Assembly: GCF_000067165.1 (NCBI RefSeq)
Contig: NC_010162.1
Location: forward strand, 1,116,001-1,180,000
Origin: Sorangium cellulosum So ce56
GTDB lineage: Bacteria; Myxococcota_A; Polyangia; Polyangiales; Polyangiaceae
DNA length: 64,000 bases
Direction: 5' to 3'
The notes under the pieces are model-generated. The model saw only the letters and a list, made by a program, of their open reading frames with translations. It was not told where the DNA came from and did not search any database. Position 1 is the first letter of the stretch. Each line of letters opens with the position of its first letter. Positions 34,279-43,791 of the stretch are shown here, in pieces. A program made the translations under genes and the position numbers.

Positions 34279-34290
34279 GAAAGCGCTTTC
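34279..34290. promoter_or_regulatory. perfect palindrome GAAAGCGCTTTC upstream of pfa1
   Basis: This 12-bp palindrome matches the core of LacI/CcpA-family operators (consensus TGAAAGCGCTTTCA). It lies 113 bp before the pfa1 ATG. Control of the PUFA operon by a LacI-type regulator is inferred from the motif only. Confidence 0.4.
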
Positions 34291-34402
34291 ATCGCCTGGT
34301 CAACGGGTCCGTCCCGCCGTTGCGCCGTGACCGAACCATTACCGCGGGCCGCTCACGACGGGTGTTATAGAGGCCGTGCTTGTCATTAGGAGGCAGCCCA
34401 GC

Positions 34403-36052
34403 ATGATTGAGGATCCGCAGGTCATCCGCAGCGCCGGCCTCCAGCCGATCGGCATCTGGCGCAGCGGGCCCTGGCTCCCCGCGTTCACATCGACAGATTT
34501 GCGGGAGGCCGTCTCCTGCGTGCGAGAGCCGGTGCACGTGGTGCGTGAGACGCCGGAGGGGCGCGTCGGCGTGTCCCGCGGCGGCGCTGTCCTCCGCGAG
34601 GATCAGGTCAACGGGGTCCCGACGTTCCCGCTCCTCGGAACGCTGCCCGCCCTGTACCCGGAGTGGCTCGGAGACCGCTCCTTCGTCGAGGTCCACGGCC
34701 TGCGCTTCCCGTACGTGGCCGGCGCGATGGCGAACGGCATCCACACCACGCGGCTCACGATCGCGATGGCCAAGGCAGGCATGATGGGGTTCTTCGGCGC
34801 CGCAGGCCTCGGGCTGCACCGGATCGAGCAGGCGATCGACGAGATCTCGGCGGCGCTCGGCACGGACGGCCCCACCTGGGGCTGCAACCTCATCCACGCT
34901 CCGAACCAGCCCAGGCTGGAGAGCGACACGGTGGAGCTCTACCTCAAGAGGGGAGTCCGGCGGGCCGAGGCGGCCGCCTACATGGGCCTGAACCCGATGG
35001 TCGTGCGGTTCGCCTACAGCGGCGTCAAGCGCTTGCCCGACGGCCGCGTCGACCGGAAGAACCACCTGTTCGCGAAGATCTCGCGCCCGGAGGTCGCCGC
35101 GCGCTTCCTGTCGCCCGCGCCGGCCGAGATCCTCGATACTTGCGTTCGCAACGGGTGGCTCACCCGCGACGAGGCGGAGCTCGCGCGGAGCCTCCCGGTC
35201 GCCGAGGACATCACCGTGGAAGCGGACTCCGGCGGTCACACCGACAACCAGCCCCTCGTCGCGCTGTTCCCGGTGATCCTCGGCGTCCGCGACGAGCTCG
35301 CGGCGAAGTACGGGTATCACCGGCCGATCCGCGTCGGCGCCGCCGGCGGCCTCTCCACGCCGGAGTCGGTCGCCGCCGCGTTCGCGCTCGGGGCGGCGTA
35401 CGTGCTCACGGGCTCGGTCAACCAGTCGTGCATCGAGTCGGGCCTGTCCGACGAGGGCAAGAAGATGCTGGCCCAGGCCGATCTCCCGGACGTGGTGATG
35501 ACGCCGGCCGCCGACATGTTCGAGCTCGGCGTGCAGGTCCAGGTGCTCAAGCGCGGCACGATGTTCGGTGTCCGGGCGCAGCGGCTCTACGACCTCTACG
35601 TCGCCCACGACTCCATCGAGTCGCTGCCCGGCGACGTGCGCGCGCGCATCGAGAGGGAGCTGTTCCAGATGTCGTGCGACGAGGTGTGGGCGGGCTGCGA
35701 GCGGTTCTTCGCCGAGCGCGACCCGGCCGAGCTCGAGCGCGCCGCGCGCGAGCCGAAGCACAAGATGGCGCTGATCTTCCGCTGGTATCTCGGCATGTCC
35801 AGCAAGTGGGCGATCGCCGGGGACCCGAAGCGCCGCGCCGATTACCAGATCTGGTGCGGCCCGGCCATGGGCGCGTTCAACCGCTGGGTCAAGGGGTCGT
35901 TCCTCGAGGACCCGGCGCGCCGCACCGCGGTCCAGGTCGCGCGCAACCTGCTCGAGGGCGCGGCCGTCGTCACGCGCGCGCAGCAGCTCCGGACGTACGG
36001 CGTCCCCGTGCCGAGCGCCGCATTCCACTTCACTCCTCGCCCGCTCGCCTGA
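34403..36052 (+). CDS. pfa1: Pfa1, PUFA synthase trans-acting enoyl reductase
   Basis: 549 residues. The ATG at 34403 is chosen because AGGAGG lies 9 nt upstream; an in-frame GTG at 34376 precedes that SD. It belongs to the PfaD-type enoyl reductase family, an FMN-dependent nitronate-monooxygenase-like barrel: GAMANGIHTTRL, MMGFFGAAGLG, EADSGGHTDNQP, VGAAGGLSTPES and FALGAAYVLTGSVNQ. It reduces the enoyl-ACP double bond in those cycles that yield saturated carbons, using NAD(P)H. It is the first gene of the operon, 26 nt before pfa2. The gene order ER first is that of terrestrial myxobacteria rather than marine pfaABCD clusters. Confidence 0.95.
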   Translation: MIEDPQVIRSAGLQPIGIWRSGPWLPAFTSTDLREAVSCVREPVHVVRETPEGRVGVSRGGAVLREDQVNGVPTFPLLGTLPALYPEWLGDRSFVEVHGLRFPYVAGAMANGIHTTRLTIAMAKAGMMGFFGAAGLGLHRIEQAIDEISAALGTDGPTWGCNLIHAPNQPRLESDTVELYLKRGVRRAEAAAYMGLNPMVVRFAYSGVKRLPDGRVDRKNHLFAKISRPEVAARFLSPAPAEILDTCVRNGWLTRDEAELARSLPVAEDITVEADSGGHTDNQPLVALFPVILGVRDELAAKYGYHRPIRVGAAGGLSTPESVAAAFALGAAYVLTGSVNQSCIESGLSDEGKKMLAQADLPDVVMTPAADMFELGVQVQVLKRGTMFGVRAQRLYDLYVAHDSIESLPGDVRARIERELFQMSCDEVWAGCERFFAERDPAELERAAREPKHKMALIFRWYLGMSSKWAIAGDPKRRADYQIWCGPAMGAFNRWVKGSFLEDPARRTAVQVARNLLEGAAVVTRAQQLRTYGVPVPSAAFHFTPRPLA

Positions 36053-36078
36053 GCGCCTGACCACCTGCCGAGGTCCTC

Positions 36079-39000
36079 ATGCATCCTTCGTCTTCGCGTA
36101 TCCCGCACATCGCCGTCGTCGGCGTGAGCGCCATCTTCCCCGGCTCGCTCGATGCGCACGGCTTCTGGCGCGATATCCTGTCCGGGACAGACCTCATCAC
36201 GGATGTCCCGAGCACCCACTGGCTTGTCGAGGACTACTACGATCCCGACCCGTCCGCCCCGGACAAGACCTATGCGAAGCGCGGCGCCTTTCTCAAGGAC
36301 GTGCCGTTCGATCCGCTCGAGTGGGGCGTCCCGCCTTCGATCGTCCCGGCGACGGACACGACGCAGCTGCTCGCGCTGATCGTGGCGAAGCGGGTCCTGG
36401 AGGACGCGGCGCAGGGGCAGTTCGAGTCGATGAGCCGCGAGCGGATGAGCGTGATCCTCGGCGTCACCTCCGCGCAGGAGCTGCTCGCCTCGATGGTGAG
36501 CCGGATCCAGCGGCCGGTGTGGGCGAAGGCGCTCCGGGATCTCGGGTATCCGGAGGACGAGGTGAAGCGCGCCTGCGACAAGATCGCGGGCAACTACGTG
36601 CCGTGGCAGGAGTCGAGCTTTCCGGGCCTGCTCGGGAACGTGGTGGCCGGTCGCATCGCGAACCGGCTCGACCTCGGCGGGACGAACTGCGTGACCGACG
36701 CGGCGTGCGCGTCGTCGCTGTCGGCGATGTCGATGGCGATCAACGAGCTGGCGCTCGGCCAGTCCGATCTCGTGATCGCGGGCGGCTGCGACACGATGAA
36801 CGACGCCTTCATGTACATGTGCTTCAGCAAGACGCCCGCGCTGTCGAAGTCGGGCGACTGCCGGCCGTTCTCCGACAAGGCCGACGGCACGCTGCTCGGC
36901 GAGGGCATCGCGATGGTGGCGCTCAAGCGGCTCGACGACGCCGAGCGCGACGGGGACCGGGTCTACGCGGTGATCCGCGGGATCGGCTCGTCGTCGGACG
37001 GGCGGAGCAAGAGCGTGTACGCGCCGGTGCCGGAAGGGCAGGCGAAGGCGCTCCGCCGGACGTACGCCGCCGCCGGGTACGGCCCCGAGACCGTGGAGCT
37101 GATGGAGGCGCACGGCACCGGGACGAAGGCCGGCGACGCGGCCGAGTTCGAGGGCCTGCGGGCGATGTTCGACGAGTCGGGGCGCGAAGACCGCCAGTGG
37201 TGCGCGCTCGGCAGCGTGAAGTCGCAGATCGGCCACACCAAGGCGGCGGCCGGCGCGGCCGGCCTGTTCAAGGCGATCATGGCCCTGCACCACAAGGTGC
37301 TGCCGCCGACCATCAAGGTCGACAAGCCGAACCCCAAGCTCGACATAGAAAAGACCGCTTTCTATCTCAATACCCAGGCGCGGCCGTGGATCCGGCCGGG
37401 GGACCACCCGCGGCGGGCGTCGGTGAGCTCGTTCGGCTTCGGCGGCTCGAACTTCCACGTGGCGCTGGAGGAGTACACGGGCCCGGCGCCGAAGGCGTGG
37501 CGGGTGCGGGCCTTGCCGGCGGAGCTCTTCCTCCTGTCGGCGGACACGCCGGCGGCGCTCGCGGATCGCGCGCGGGCGCTGGCGAAGGAGGCGGAGGTGC
37601 CCGAGATCCTGCGCTTCCTGGCGCGGGAGTCGGTGCTCTCGTTCGACGCGTCGAGGCCGGCGCGGCTCGGGCTGTGCGCGACGGACGAGGCGGATCTCAG
37701 GAAGAAGCTCGAGCAGGTCGCGGCGCACCTCGAGGCGAGGCCGGAGCAGGCGCTCTCGGCGCCGCTCGTGCACTGCGCGAGCGGGGAGGCGCCGGGGCGG
37801 GTGGCGTTCCTGTTCCCGGGGCAGGGGAGCCAGTACGTCGGGATGGGCGCGGACGCGCTCATGACGTTCGACCCGGCCCGCGCGGCCTGGGACGCGGCGG
37901 CGGGCGTCGCGATCGCGGACGCGCCGCTGCACGAGGTGGTGTTCCCGCGGCCGGTGTTCTCGGACGAGGACCGGGCGGCGCAGGAGGCGCGGCTCCGCGA
38001 GACGCGGTGGGCGCAGCCGGCGATCGGCGCGACGAGCCTCGCGCACCTCGCGCTGCTCGCGGCGCTCGGGGTACGGGCCGAGGCGTTCGCGGGCCACAGC
38101 TTCGGCGAGATCACGGCGCTGCACGCGGCCGGCGCGCTGTCCGCGGCGGACCTCCTGCGCGTGGCGCGGCGGCGCGGCGAGCTGATGGGCGCGGCGTCGT
38201 CGGAGCGGGGCGCGATGATCGCGGTCCCGCGGGGGATCGACGAGGTGCGGGCGCTGGGCCTCGGCGGGGTGGTGATCGCGAACCACAACGGCCCGAAGCA
38301 GGTGGTGCTGTCGGGCTCGGTCGCGGCGATCGAGGCGGCGGAGGAGCGGCTGAAGGGCGCCGGGATCCAGGCGCGGCGCCTCGACGTGGCCGCGGCGTTC
38401 CACTCGCCGCTCGTGGCGGAGGCGAGCGCGCCGCTCCGCGAGTTCCTGGCGGGCATCGCGGTCGAGGCGCCGGCGGCGCCCGTGTACAGCAACGCGGAGA
38501 TCGAGCCGTACGCGGGCGGCGGCGACGCGGCGCGCGACCGGCTGGCGCGGCAGCTCGCGGAGCCGGTGCGGTTTGTGGAGGAGATCGAGCGGATGTACGC
38601 GGACGGCGTGCGCACGTTCGTCGAGGTCGGGCCGGGCTCGGTGCTGACGAACCTGGTCGGCGACATCCTGAGCGGCCGGCCGCACCGGGCGGTGGCGCTC
38701 GACCGCAAGGGCAAGCACGGCGTGACGAGCCTGCTCGAGGCGGTGGCGCGGCTCGCCGTGGCCGGGGTGCCGCTGGACGCGCGGGTCCTCTGGGAAGGCT
38801 TCGCGGCGCCGAGCGATCCGCGGGCGCTGCCGAAGCCGAAGCTGGCGCTGCAGATCAACGGCAGCAACTACGGGAAGCCGTACCCGCCGCAGGGGGGCGC
38901 GAAGGCGCTGCCGGCGGCGAGCCCGCCGCGGGCGGCGCAGAAGCCGGCGCCAGAGGCGGCGCGGGCGGTGGTGAGCGCGCCGCGGGCGGTGGTGAGCGCG

Positions 39001-42000
39001 TCGCAGCCTGTGGTGAGCGCGTCGGCGCCTGTGGTGAGCGCGCCGGCGCCGGCAGTGAGCGCGTCGGCGCCGGCAGTGAGCGCGTCGCGGCCGGCAGTGA
39101 GCGCGTCGGCGCCGGCAGTGAGCGCGTCGACGTCTGCGGTGGCGAGCGTGTCGGCGCCTGTGGTGAGCACGTCGCGGCCGGCAGTGAGCGCGTCGGCGCC
39201 TGCGGTGAGCACGTCGCGGCCGGCAGTGAGCGCGTCGGCGCCTGTGGTGAGCACGTCGCGGCCGGCAGTGAGCGCGTCGACGGCTGTGGTGAGCGCGTCG
39301 CGGCCGGCGGTGAGCGCGTCGTGGCTGGCCGCGTACCAGGAGGCGCAGCGCGCCACGGCGGAAGCCCACAGCGTGTACCAGCGCACGATGGCCGAGAGCC
39401 ACATCGCCTTTCTCCAGGCCGCCGAGGCGTCCTTCTCAGGGCTTGCCGCGCTGGCGACCGGCGCTCCGTACCCGGTCGCCCCGACGACGGTGTCCGAGGT
39501 GCGGCCTGCGCCGGTTCTCCTCGCTCCGGTGCATGCGGGGCCTGTCTCGGAGGCGTCCGTACGGCCTGCAGCGGCGCCGACCGCGCGCTCCGAGGGCAGG
39601 AGCAGCGTGGCCCTGGACGGCCTGAACGGCGCAGGCGGGGAGCTCCCCACGCCTGTCGCGCTGCCGGCGCAGGCGGCGCCTGCCGTGACCGCGAAGGCGG
39701 CAGTTGCAGCGCCCGCCGTGACAGCAAGAGCGGTCACAGCGGCGCCTGCTACGGCTGTGAAGGCCGCAGCCGCGGCGCCAGTGGCAGTGTCCACGGCCGT
39801 CACCGCGCCCGCGGCCGCCGTGGTAACGCAGGCGGCGGTCGCCGCTGCGCCGCGTGTCGATATCGAGCGGTTGGTCCTCGACGTTGTCGCGGACAAGACG
39901 GGATACCCCGTCTCCATGCTCGGGCTGCAGATGGAGCTGGAGAGCGATCTCGGCATCGACAGCATCAAGCGGGTGGAGATCCTGTCCTCGGTCCGTGACC
40001 GGACGCCCGGGCTGTCGGAGGTCGACGCGTCGGCGCTGGCGCAGCTGCGCACGCTGGGGCAGGTCGTCGACCACCTCCGCGCCTCGCTGCCGGCCGCCGG
40101 GCCGGCCGCCAGCGCCAGTCCGGCTACCGCCGCGCCCGCGGCGAAGGCATCCGCCGTCGCGGCGCCTGCCGTCGCTTCTGGCGCGGCGCCTGGCGCGGCC
40201 GAGGTGGAGCAGGTGGTGATGGCGGTCGTCGCGGAGACGACGGGCTACCCGGCGGAGATGCTTGGGCTGCAGATGGAGCTGGAGAGCGACCTCGGCATCG
40301 ACAGCATCAAGCGGGTGGAGATCCTGTCGGCGGTCCGCGACCGGACGCCGGGGCTGTCGGAGGTGGATGCCTCGGCGCTGGCGCAGCTGCGCACGCTGGG
40401 GCAGGTCGTCGACCACCTCCGCGCCTCGCTGCCGGCCGCCAGCGCCGGCCCGGCCGTCGCCGCGCCCGCCGCGAAGGCTCCTGCCGTCGCGGCGCATGCA
40501 GTCGCGTCCGTCGCGGCGCCTGGCGCGGCCGAGGTGGAGCGCGTCGTGATGGCGGTCGTCGCGGAGACGACGGGCTACCCGGCGGAGATGCTGGGGCTGC
40601 AGATGGAGCTGGAGAGCGACCTCGGCATCGACAGCATCAAGCGGGTGGAGATCCTGTCGGCGGTCCGCGACCGGACGCCCGGGTTGTCGGAGGTCGACGC
40701 GTCGGCGCTGGCGCAGCTGCGCACGCTGGGGCAGGTCGTCGACCACCTCCGCGCCTCGCTGCCAGCCGCCGGGCCGGCCGCCAGCGCCAGTCCGGCTGCC
40801 GCCGCGTCCGTACCGAAGGCCTCCACCGCTGCGGTGCCTGCCGTCGCGTCCGTCGCGGCGCCCGGCGCGGCCGAGGTGGAGCGCGTCGTGATGGCGGTCG
40901 TCGCGGAGACGACGGGCTACCCGGCGGAGATGCTGGGGCTGCAGATGGAGCTGGAGAGCGACCTCGGCATCGACAGCATCAAGCGGGTGGAGATCCTGTC
41001 GGCGGTCCGCGACCGGACGCCCGGGTTGTCGGAGGTGGATGCCTCGGCGCTGGCGCAGCTGCGCACGCTGGGGCAGGTCGTCGACCACCTCCGCGCCTCG
41101 CTGCCGGCCGCCAGCGCCGGCCCGGCCGTCGCTGCGCCCGCCGCGAAGGCTCCTGCCGTTGCGGCGCCTACCGGCGTGTCCGGCGCGACGCCCGGCGCGG
41201 CCGAGGTGGAGCGCGTCGTGATGGCGGTCGTCGCGGAGACGACGGGCTACCCGGCGGAGATGCTGGGGCTGCAGATGGAGCTGGAGAGCGACCTCGGCAT
41301 CGACAGCATCAAGCGGGTGGAGATCCTGTCGGCGGTCCGCGATCGGACGCCGGGGCTGGCGGAGGTCGACGCTTCGGCGCTGGCGCAGCTGCGCACGCTG
41401 GGGCAGGTCGTCGACCACCTCCGCGCGAGCCTCGGTCCCGCCGCTGTCACCGCCGGCGCTGCCCCGGCGGAGCCCGCCGAGGAGCCGGCCTCCACGCCCC
41501 TCGGCCGGTGGACGCTCGTCGAGGAGCCGGCGCCCGCCGCCGGCCTCGCGATGCCCGGCCTCTTCGACGCAGGCACCCTCGTGATCACCGGCCACGACGC
41601 GATCGGCCCCGCGCTCGTCGCGGCCCTCGCGGCGCGCGGGATCGCCGCCGAGTACGCCCCCGCCGTGCCCCGCGGCGCGCGCGGCGCCGTGTTCCTCGGC
41701 GGCCTGCGCGAGCTGGCCACGGCCGACGCGGCGCTCGCCGTCCACCGCGAGGCGTTCCTCGCTGCCCAGGCGATCGCGGCGAAGCCGGCCCTCTTCGTCA
41801 CGGTCCAGGACACCGGCGGCGACTTCGGCCTCGCGGGCTCGGACCGAGCCTGGGTCGGCGGGCTGCCGGGCCTCGTGAAGACCGCGGCGCTGGAGTGGCC
41901 CGAGGCGTCCTGCCGCGCGATCGACCTCGAGCGTGCCGGCCGGTCCGACGGCGAGCTCGCGGAGGCCATCGCCTCGGAGCTCCTGTCCGGCGGCGTCGAG

Positions 42001-43791
42001 CTCGAGATCGGCCTGCGCGCGGACGGCCGGCGCACCACGCCGCGCAGCGTCCGGCAGGACGCGCAGCCCGGGCCGCTCCCCCTCGGGCCGTCCGACGTGG
42101 TCGTGGCGAGCGGCGGCGCCCGCGGCGTCACCGCGGCGACGCTGATCGCGCTCGCCAGGGCCAGCCACGCGCGGTTCGCGCTGCTCGGCCGCACCGCGCT
42201 CGAGGACGAGCCGGCCGCCTGCCGCGGCGCCGACGGCGAGGCCGCGCTCAAGGCAGCGCTCGTCAAGGCGGCGACCTCCGCGGGCCAGCGGGTGACCCCG
42301 GCCGAGATCGGCCGGAGCGTCGCGAAGATCCTCGCGAACCGCGAGGTCCGCGCGACGCTCGACGCGATCCGCGCCGCCGGCGGCGAGGCCCTCTACGTCC
42401 CTGTCGACGTGAACGACGCGCGGGCGGTGGCCGCGGCGCTCGACGGCGTGCGCGGCGCCCTCGGCCCCGTCACGGCGATCGTCCACGGCGCCGGCGTGCT
42501 CGCCGACAAGCTCGTCGCCGAGAAGACGGTCGAGCAGTTCGAGCGCGTGTTCAGCACGAAGGTCGACGGCCTCCGGGCCCTGCTCGGCGCGACAGCGGGC
42601 GACCCGCTCAAGGCGATCGTCCTCTTCAGCTCGATCGCCGCGCGCGGCGGCAACAAGGGGCAGTGCGACTACGCGATGGCGAACGAGGTCCTGAACAAGG
42701 TCGCGGCCGCCGAGGCAGCCCGCCGCCCGGGCTGCCGGGTGAAGTCGCTCGGCTGGGGGCCCTGGCAAGGCGGCATGGTGAACGCGGCGCTCGAGGCCCA
42801 CTTCGCGCAGCTCGGCGTGCCGCTCATCCCGCTCGCCGCGGGCGCGAAGATGCTCCTCGACGAGCTGTGCGACGCCTCGGGTGATCGCGGCGCGCGCGGG
42901 CAAGGCGGCGCCCCGCCCGGCGCGGTCGAGCTCGTGCTCGGCGCGGAGCCGAAGGCGCTCGCGGCCCAAGGCCACGGCGGCCGGGTCGCGCTGGCCGTCC
43001 GCGCGGACCGCGCGACGCACCCCTACCTCGGCGATCACGCCATCAACGGCGTGCCCGTGGTGCCTGTGGTGATCGCGCTCGAGTGGTTCGCCCGCGCCGC
43101 GCGCGCGTGCCGGCCGGATCTCGTCGTGACCGAGCTCCGCGACGTGCGGGTCCTGCGCGGGATCAAGCTCGCGGCGTACGAGTCCGGCGGCGAGGTGTTC
43201 CGCGTCGACTGCCGCGAGGTGAGCAACGGCCACGGCGCGGTGCTCGCGGCGGAGCTGCGCGGGCCGCAGGGGGCGCTGCACTACGCGGCGACCATCCAGA
43301 TGCAGCAGCCCGAAGGGCGCGTGGCCCCGAAGGGCCCGGCCGCGCCGGAGCTCGGCCCGTGGCCCGCCGGCGGCGAGCTGTACGACGGCCGCACGCTCTT
43401 CCACGGCCGCGACTTCCAGGTGATCCGGCGGCTCGACGGCGTGAGCCGCGACGGGATCGCGGGGACGGTCGTGGGCCTCCGCGAGGCCGGCTGGGTGGCC
43501 CAGCCGTGGAAGACCGATCCGGCGGCGCTCGACGGCGGGCTGCAGCTCGCGACGCTGTGGACGCAGCACGTGCTCGGCGGCGCGGCGCTCCCGATGTCCG
43601 TGGGCGCGCTGCACACCTTCGCGGAGGGGCCGTCCGACGGCCCGCTGCGCGCGGTGGTGCGCGGGCAGATCGTGGCCCGCGATCGCACGAAGGCCGACAT
43701 CGCGTTCGTTGACGACCGCGGCTCGCTCGTCGCGGAGCTGCGCGACGTGCAGTACGTCCTGCGCCCCGACACGGCGCGCGGCCAGGCGTGA
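36079..43791 (+). CDS. pfa2: Pfa2, PUFA synthase KS-MAT-ACPx5-KR-DH
   Basis: 2570 residues. Ketosynthase (about 8-465): Cys210 in DAACASSL, His345 (EAHGTGT), His386 (GHTKAAAG). Malonyl transferase (about 578-880): FPGQGSQ, Ser674 in GHSFGE. A VSAS-rich repeat linker (about 960-1085) and a short helical segment follow. Five carrier domains have attachment Ser at 1295, 1409, 1519, 1633 and 1743 (GIDSIKR). The ketoreductase includes its structural half (about 1790-2270; SGGARGVT near 2010, active Tyr near 2197). A PKS-type dehydratase closes it, with His2320 (GDHAINGVPVVP) and Asp2485. It loads malonate, condenses, and performs reduction and dehydration. The stop overlaps the pfa3 GTG by 4 nt. 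Confidence 0.96.
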   Translation: MHPSSSRIPHIAVVGVSAIFPGSLDAHGFWRDILSGTDLITDVPSTHWLVEDYYDPDPSAPDKTYAKRGAFLKDVPFDPLEWGVPPSIVPATDTTQLLALIVAKRVLEDAAQGQFESMSRERMSVILGVTSAQELLASMVSRIQRPVWAKALRDLGYPEDEVKRACDKIAGNYVPWQESSFPGLLGNVVAGRIANRLDLGGTNCVTDAACASSLSAMSMAINELALGQSDLVIAGGCDTMNDAFMYMCFSKTPALSKSGDCRPFSDKADGTLLGEGIAMVALKRLDDAERDGDRVYAVIRGIGSSSDGRSKSVYAPVPEGQAKALRRTYAAAGYGPETVELMEAHGTGTKAGDAAEFEGLRAMFDESGREDRQWCALGSVKSQIGHTKAAAGAAGLFKAIMALHHKVLPPTIKVDKPNPKLDIEKTAFYLNTQARPWIRPGDHPRRASVSSFGFGGSNFHVALEEYTGPAPKAWRVRALPAELFLLSADTPAALADRARALAKEAEVPEILRFLARESVLSFDASRPARLGLCATDEADLRKKLEQVAAHLEARPEQALSAPLVHCASGEAPGRVAFLFPGQGSQYVGMGADALMTFDPARAAWDAAAGVAIADAPLHEVVFPRPVFSDEDRAAQEARLRETRWAQPAIGATSLAHLALLAALGVRAEAFAGHSFGEITALHAAGALSAADLLRVARRRGELMGAASSERGAMIAVPRGIDEVRALGLGGVVIANHNGPKQVVLSGSVAAIEAAEERLKGAGIQARRLDVAAAFHSPLVAEASAPLREFLAGIAVEAPAAPVYSNAEIEPYAGGGDAARDRLARQLAEPVRFVEEIERMYADGVRTFVEVGPGSVLTNLVGDILSGRPHRAVALDRKGKHGVTSLLEAVARLAVAGVPLDARVLWEGFAAPSDPRALPKPKLALQINGSNYGKPYPPQGGAKALPAASPPRAAQKPAPEAARAVVSAPRAVVSASQPVVSASAPVVSAPAPAVSASAPAVSASRPAVSASAPAVSASTSAVASVSAPVVSTSRPAVSASAPAVSTSRPAVSASAPVVSTSRPAVSASTAVVSASRPAVSASWLAAYQEAQRATAEAHSVYQRTMAESHIAFLQAAEASFSGLAALATGAPYPVAPTTVSEVRPAPVLLAPVHAGPVSEASVRPAAAPTARSEGRSSVALDGLNGAGGELPTPVALPAQAAPAVTAKAAVAAPAVTARAVTAAPATAVKAAAAAPVAVSTAVTAPAAAVVTQAAVAAAPRVDIERLVLDVVADKTGYPVSMLGLQMELESDLGIDSIKRVEILSSVRDRTPGLSEVDASALAQLRTLGQVVDHLRASLPAAGPAASASPATAAPAAKASAVAAPAVASGAAPGAAEVEQVVMAVVAETTGYPAEMLGLQMELESDLGIDSIKRVEILSAVRDRTPGLSEVDASALAQLRTLGQVVDHLRASLPAASAGPAVAAPAAKAPAVAAHAVASVAAPGAAEVERVVMAVVAETTGYPAEMLGLQMELESDLGIDSIKRVEILSAVRDRTPGLSEVDASALAQLRTLGQVVDHLRASLPAAGPAASASPAAAASVPKASTAAVPAVASVAAPGAAEVERVVMAVVAETTGYPAEMLGLQMELESDLGIDSIKRVEILSAVRDRTPGLSEVDASALAQLRTLGQVVDHLRASLPAASAGPAVAAPAAKAPAVAAPTGVSGATPGAAEVERVVMAVVAETTGYPAEMLGLQMELESDLGIDSIKRVEILSAVRDRTPGLAEVDASALAQLRTLGQVVDHLRASLGPAAVTAGAAPAEPAEEPASTPLGRWTLVEEPAPAAGLAMPGLFDAGTLVITGHDAIGPALVAALAARGIAAEYAPAVPRGARGAVFLGGLRELATADAALAVHREAFLAAQAIAAKPALFVTVQDTGGDFGLAGSDRAWVGGLPGLVKTAALEWPEASCRAIDLERAGRSDGELAEAIASELLSGGVELEIGLRADGRRTTPRSVRQDAQPGPLPLGPSDVVVASGGARGVTAATLIALARASHARFALLGRTALEDEPAACRGADGEAALKAALVKAATSAGQRVTPAEIGRSVAKILANREVRATLDAIRAAGGEALYVPVDVNDARAVAAALDGVRGALGPVTAIVHGAGVLADKLVAEKTVEQFERVFSTKVDGLRALLGATAGDPLKAIVLFSSIAARGGNKGQCDYAMANEVLNKVAAAEAARRPGCRVKSLGWGPWQGGMVNAALEAHFAQLGVPLIPLAAGAKMLLDELCDASGDRGARGQGGAPPGAVELVLGAEPKALAAQGHGGRVALAVRADRATHPYLGDHAINGVPVVPVVIALEWFARAARACRPDLVVTELRDVRVLRGIKLAAYESGGEVFRVDCREVSNGHGAVLAAELRGPQGALHYAATIQMQQPEGRVAPKGPAAPELGPWPAGGELYDGRTLFHGRDFQVIRRLDGVSRDGIAGTVVGLREAGWVAQPWKTDPAALDGGLQLATLWTQHVLGGAALPMSVGALHTFAEGPSDGPLRAVVRGQIVARDRTKADIAFVDDRGSLVAELRDVQYVLRPDTARGQA
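38970..39330 (+). repeat. heptapeptide-coding repeat in the Pfa2 linker
   Basis: About 17 imperfect 21-bp units encode a VSASxPA-type repeat between the acyltransferase and the ACP array. It reads as a flexible Ala/Ser/Val/Pro tether. Units differ mainly at the Arg/Ala and Val/Ala positions. Confidence 0.7.
39850..41430 (+). repeat. array of five ACP-coding repeats
   Basis: Attachment serines are spaced 342, 330, 342 and 330 bp. Linkers alternate between two types: one beginning AAGPAASASPA (after ACP1 and ACP3) and one beginning AASAGPAVAAPAAKAPA (after ACP2 and ACP4). ACP2 to ACP5 are almost identical in DNA sequence; ACP1 has a diverged first half. Confidence 0.85.

Larger units (their letters stand above)
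33934..34402. other. divergent promoter region of the pfa operon
   Basis: 469 bp between the hybrid kinase gene and pfa1. It contains three 17-bp tandem repeats, a short dyad GTGAC-A-GTCAC (34215-34225), and an operator-like palindrome at 34279-34290. TTATAG at 34365-34370 is a possible -10, but no -35 at normal spacing was found. No gene is supported. Confidence 0.55.

Noticed and set aside
38970..39330. Regular 21-bp repeats considered as a CRISPR array or satellite
   Set aside because: They are in frame, have no unique spacers, and encode the VSAS-rich linker of Pfa2.
39436..43614. A 1392-codon minus-strand open frame opposite pfa2, and similar ones at 35842-39402 and 46257-49883
   Set aside because: The opposite strand encodes unmistakable PUFA synthase domains. 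The frames have no starts with SD and no domains.
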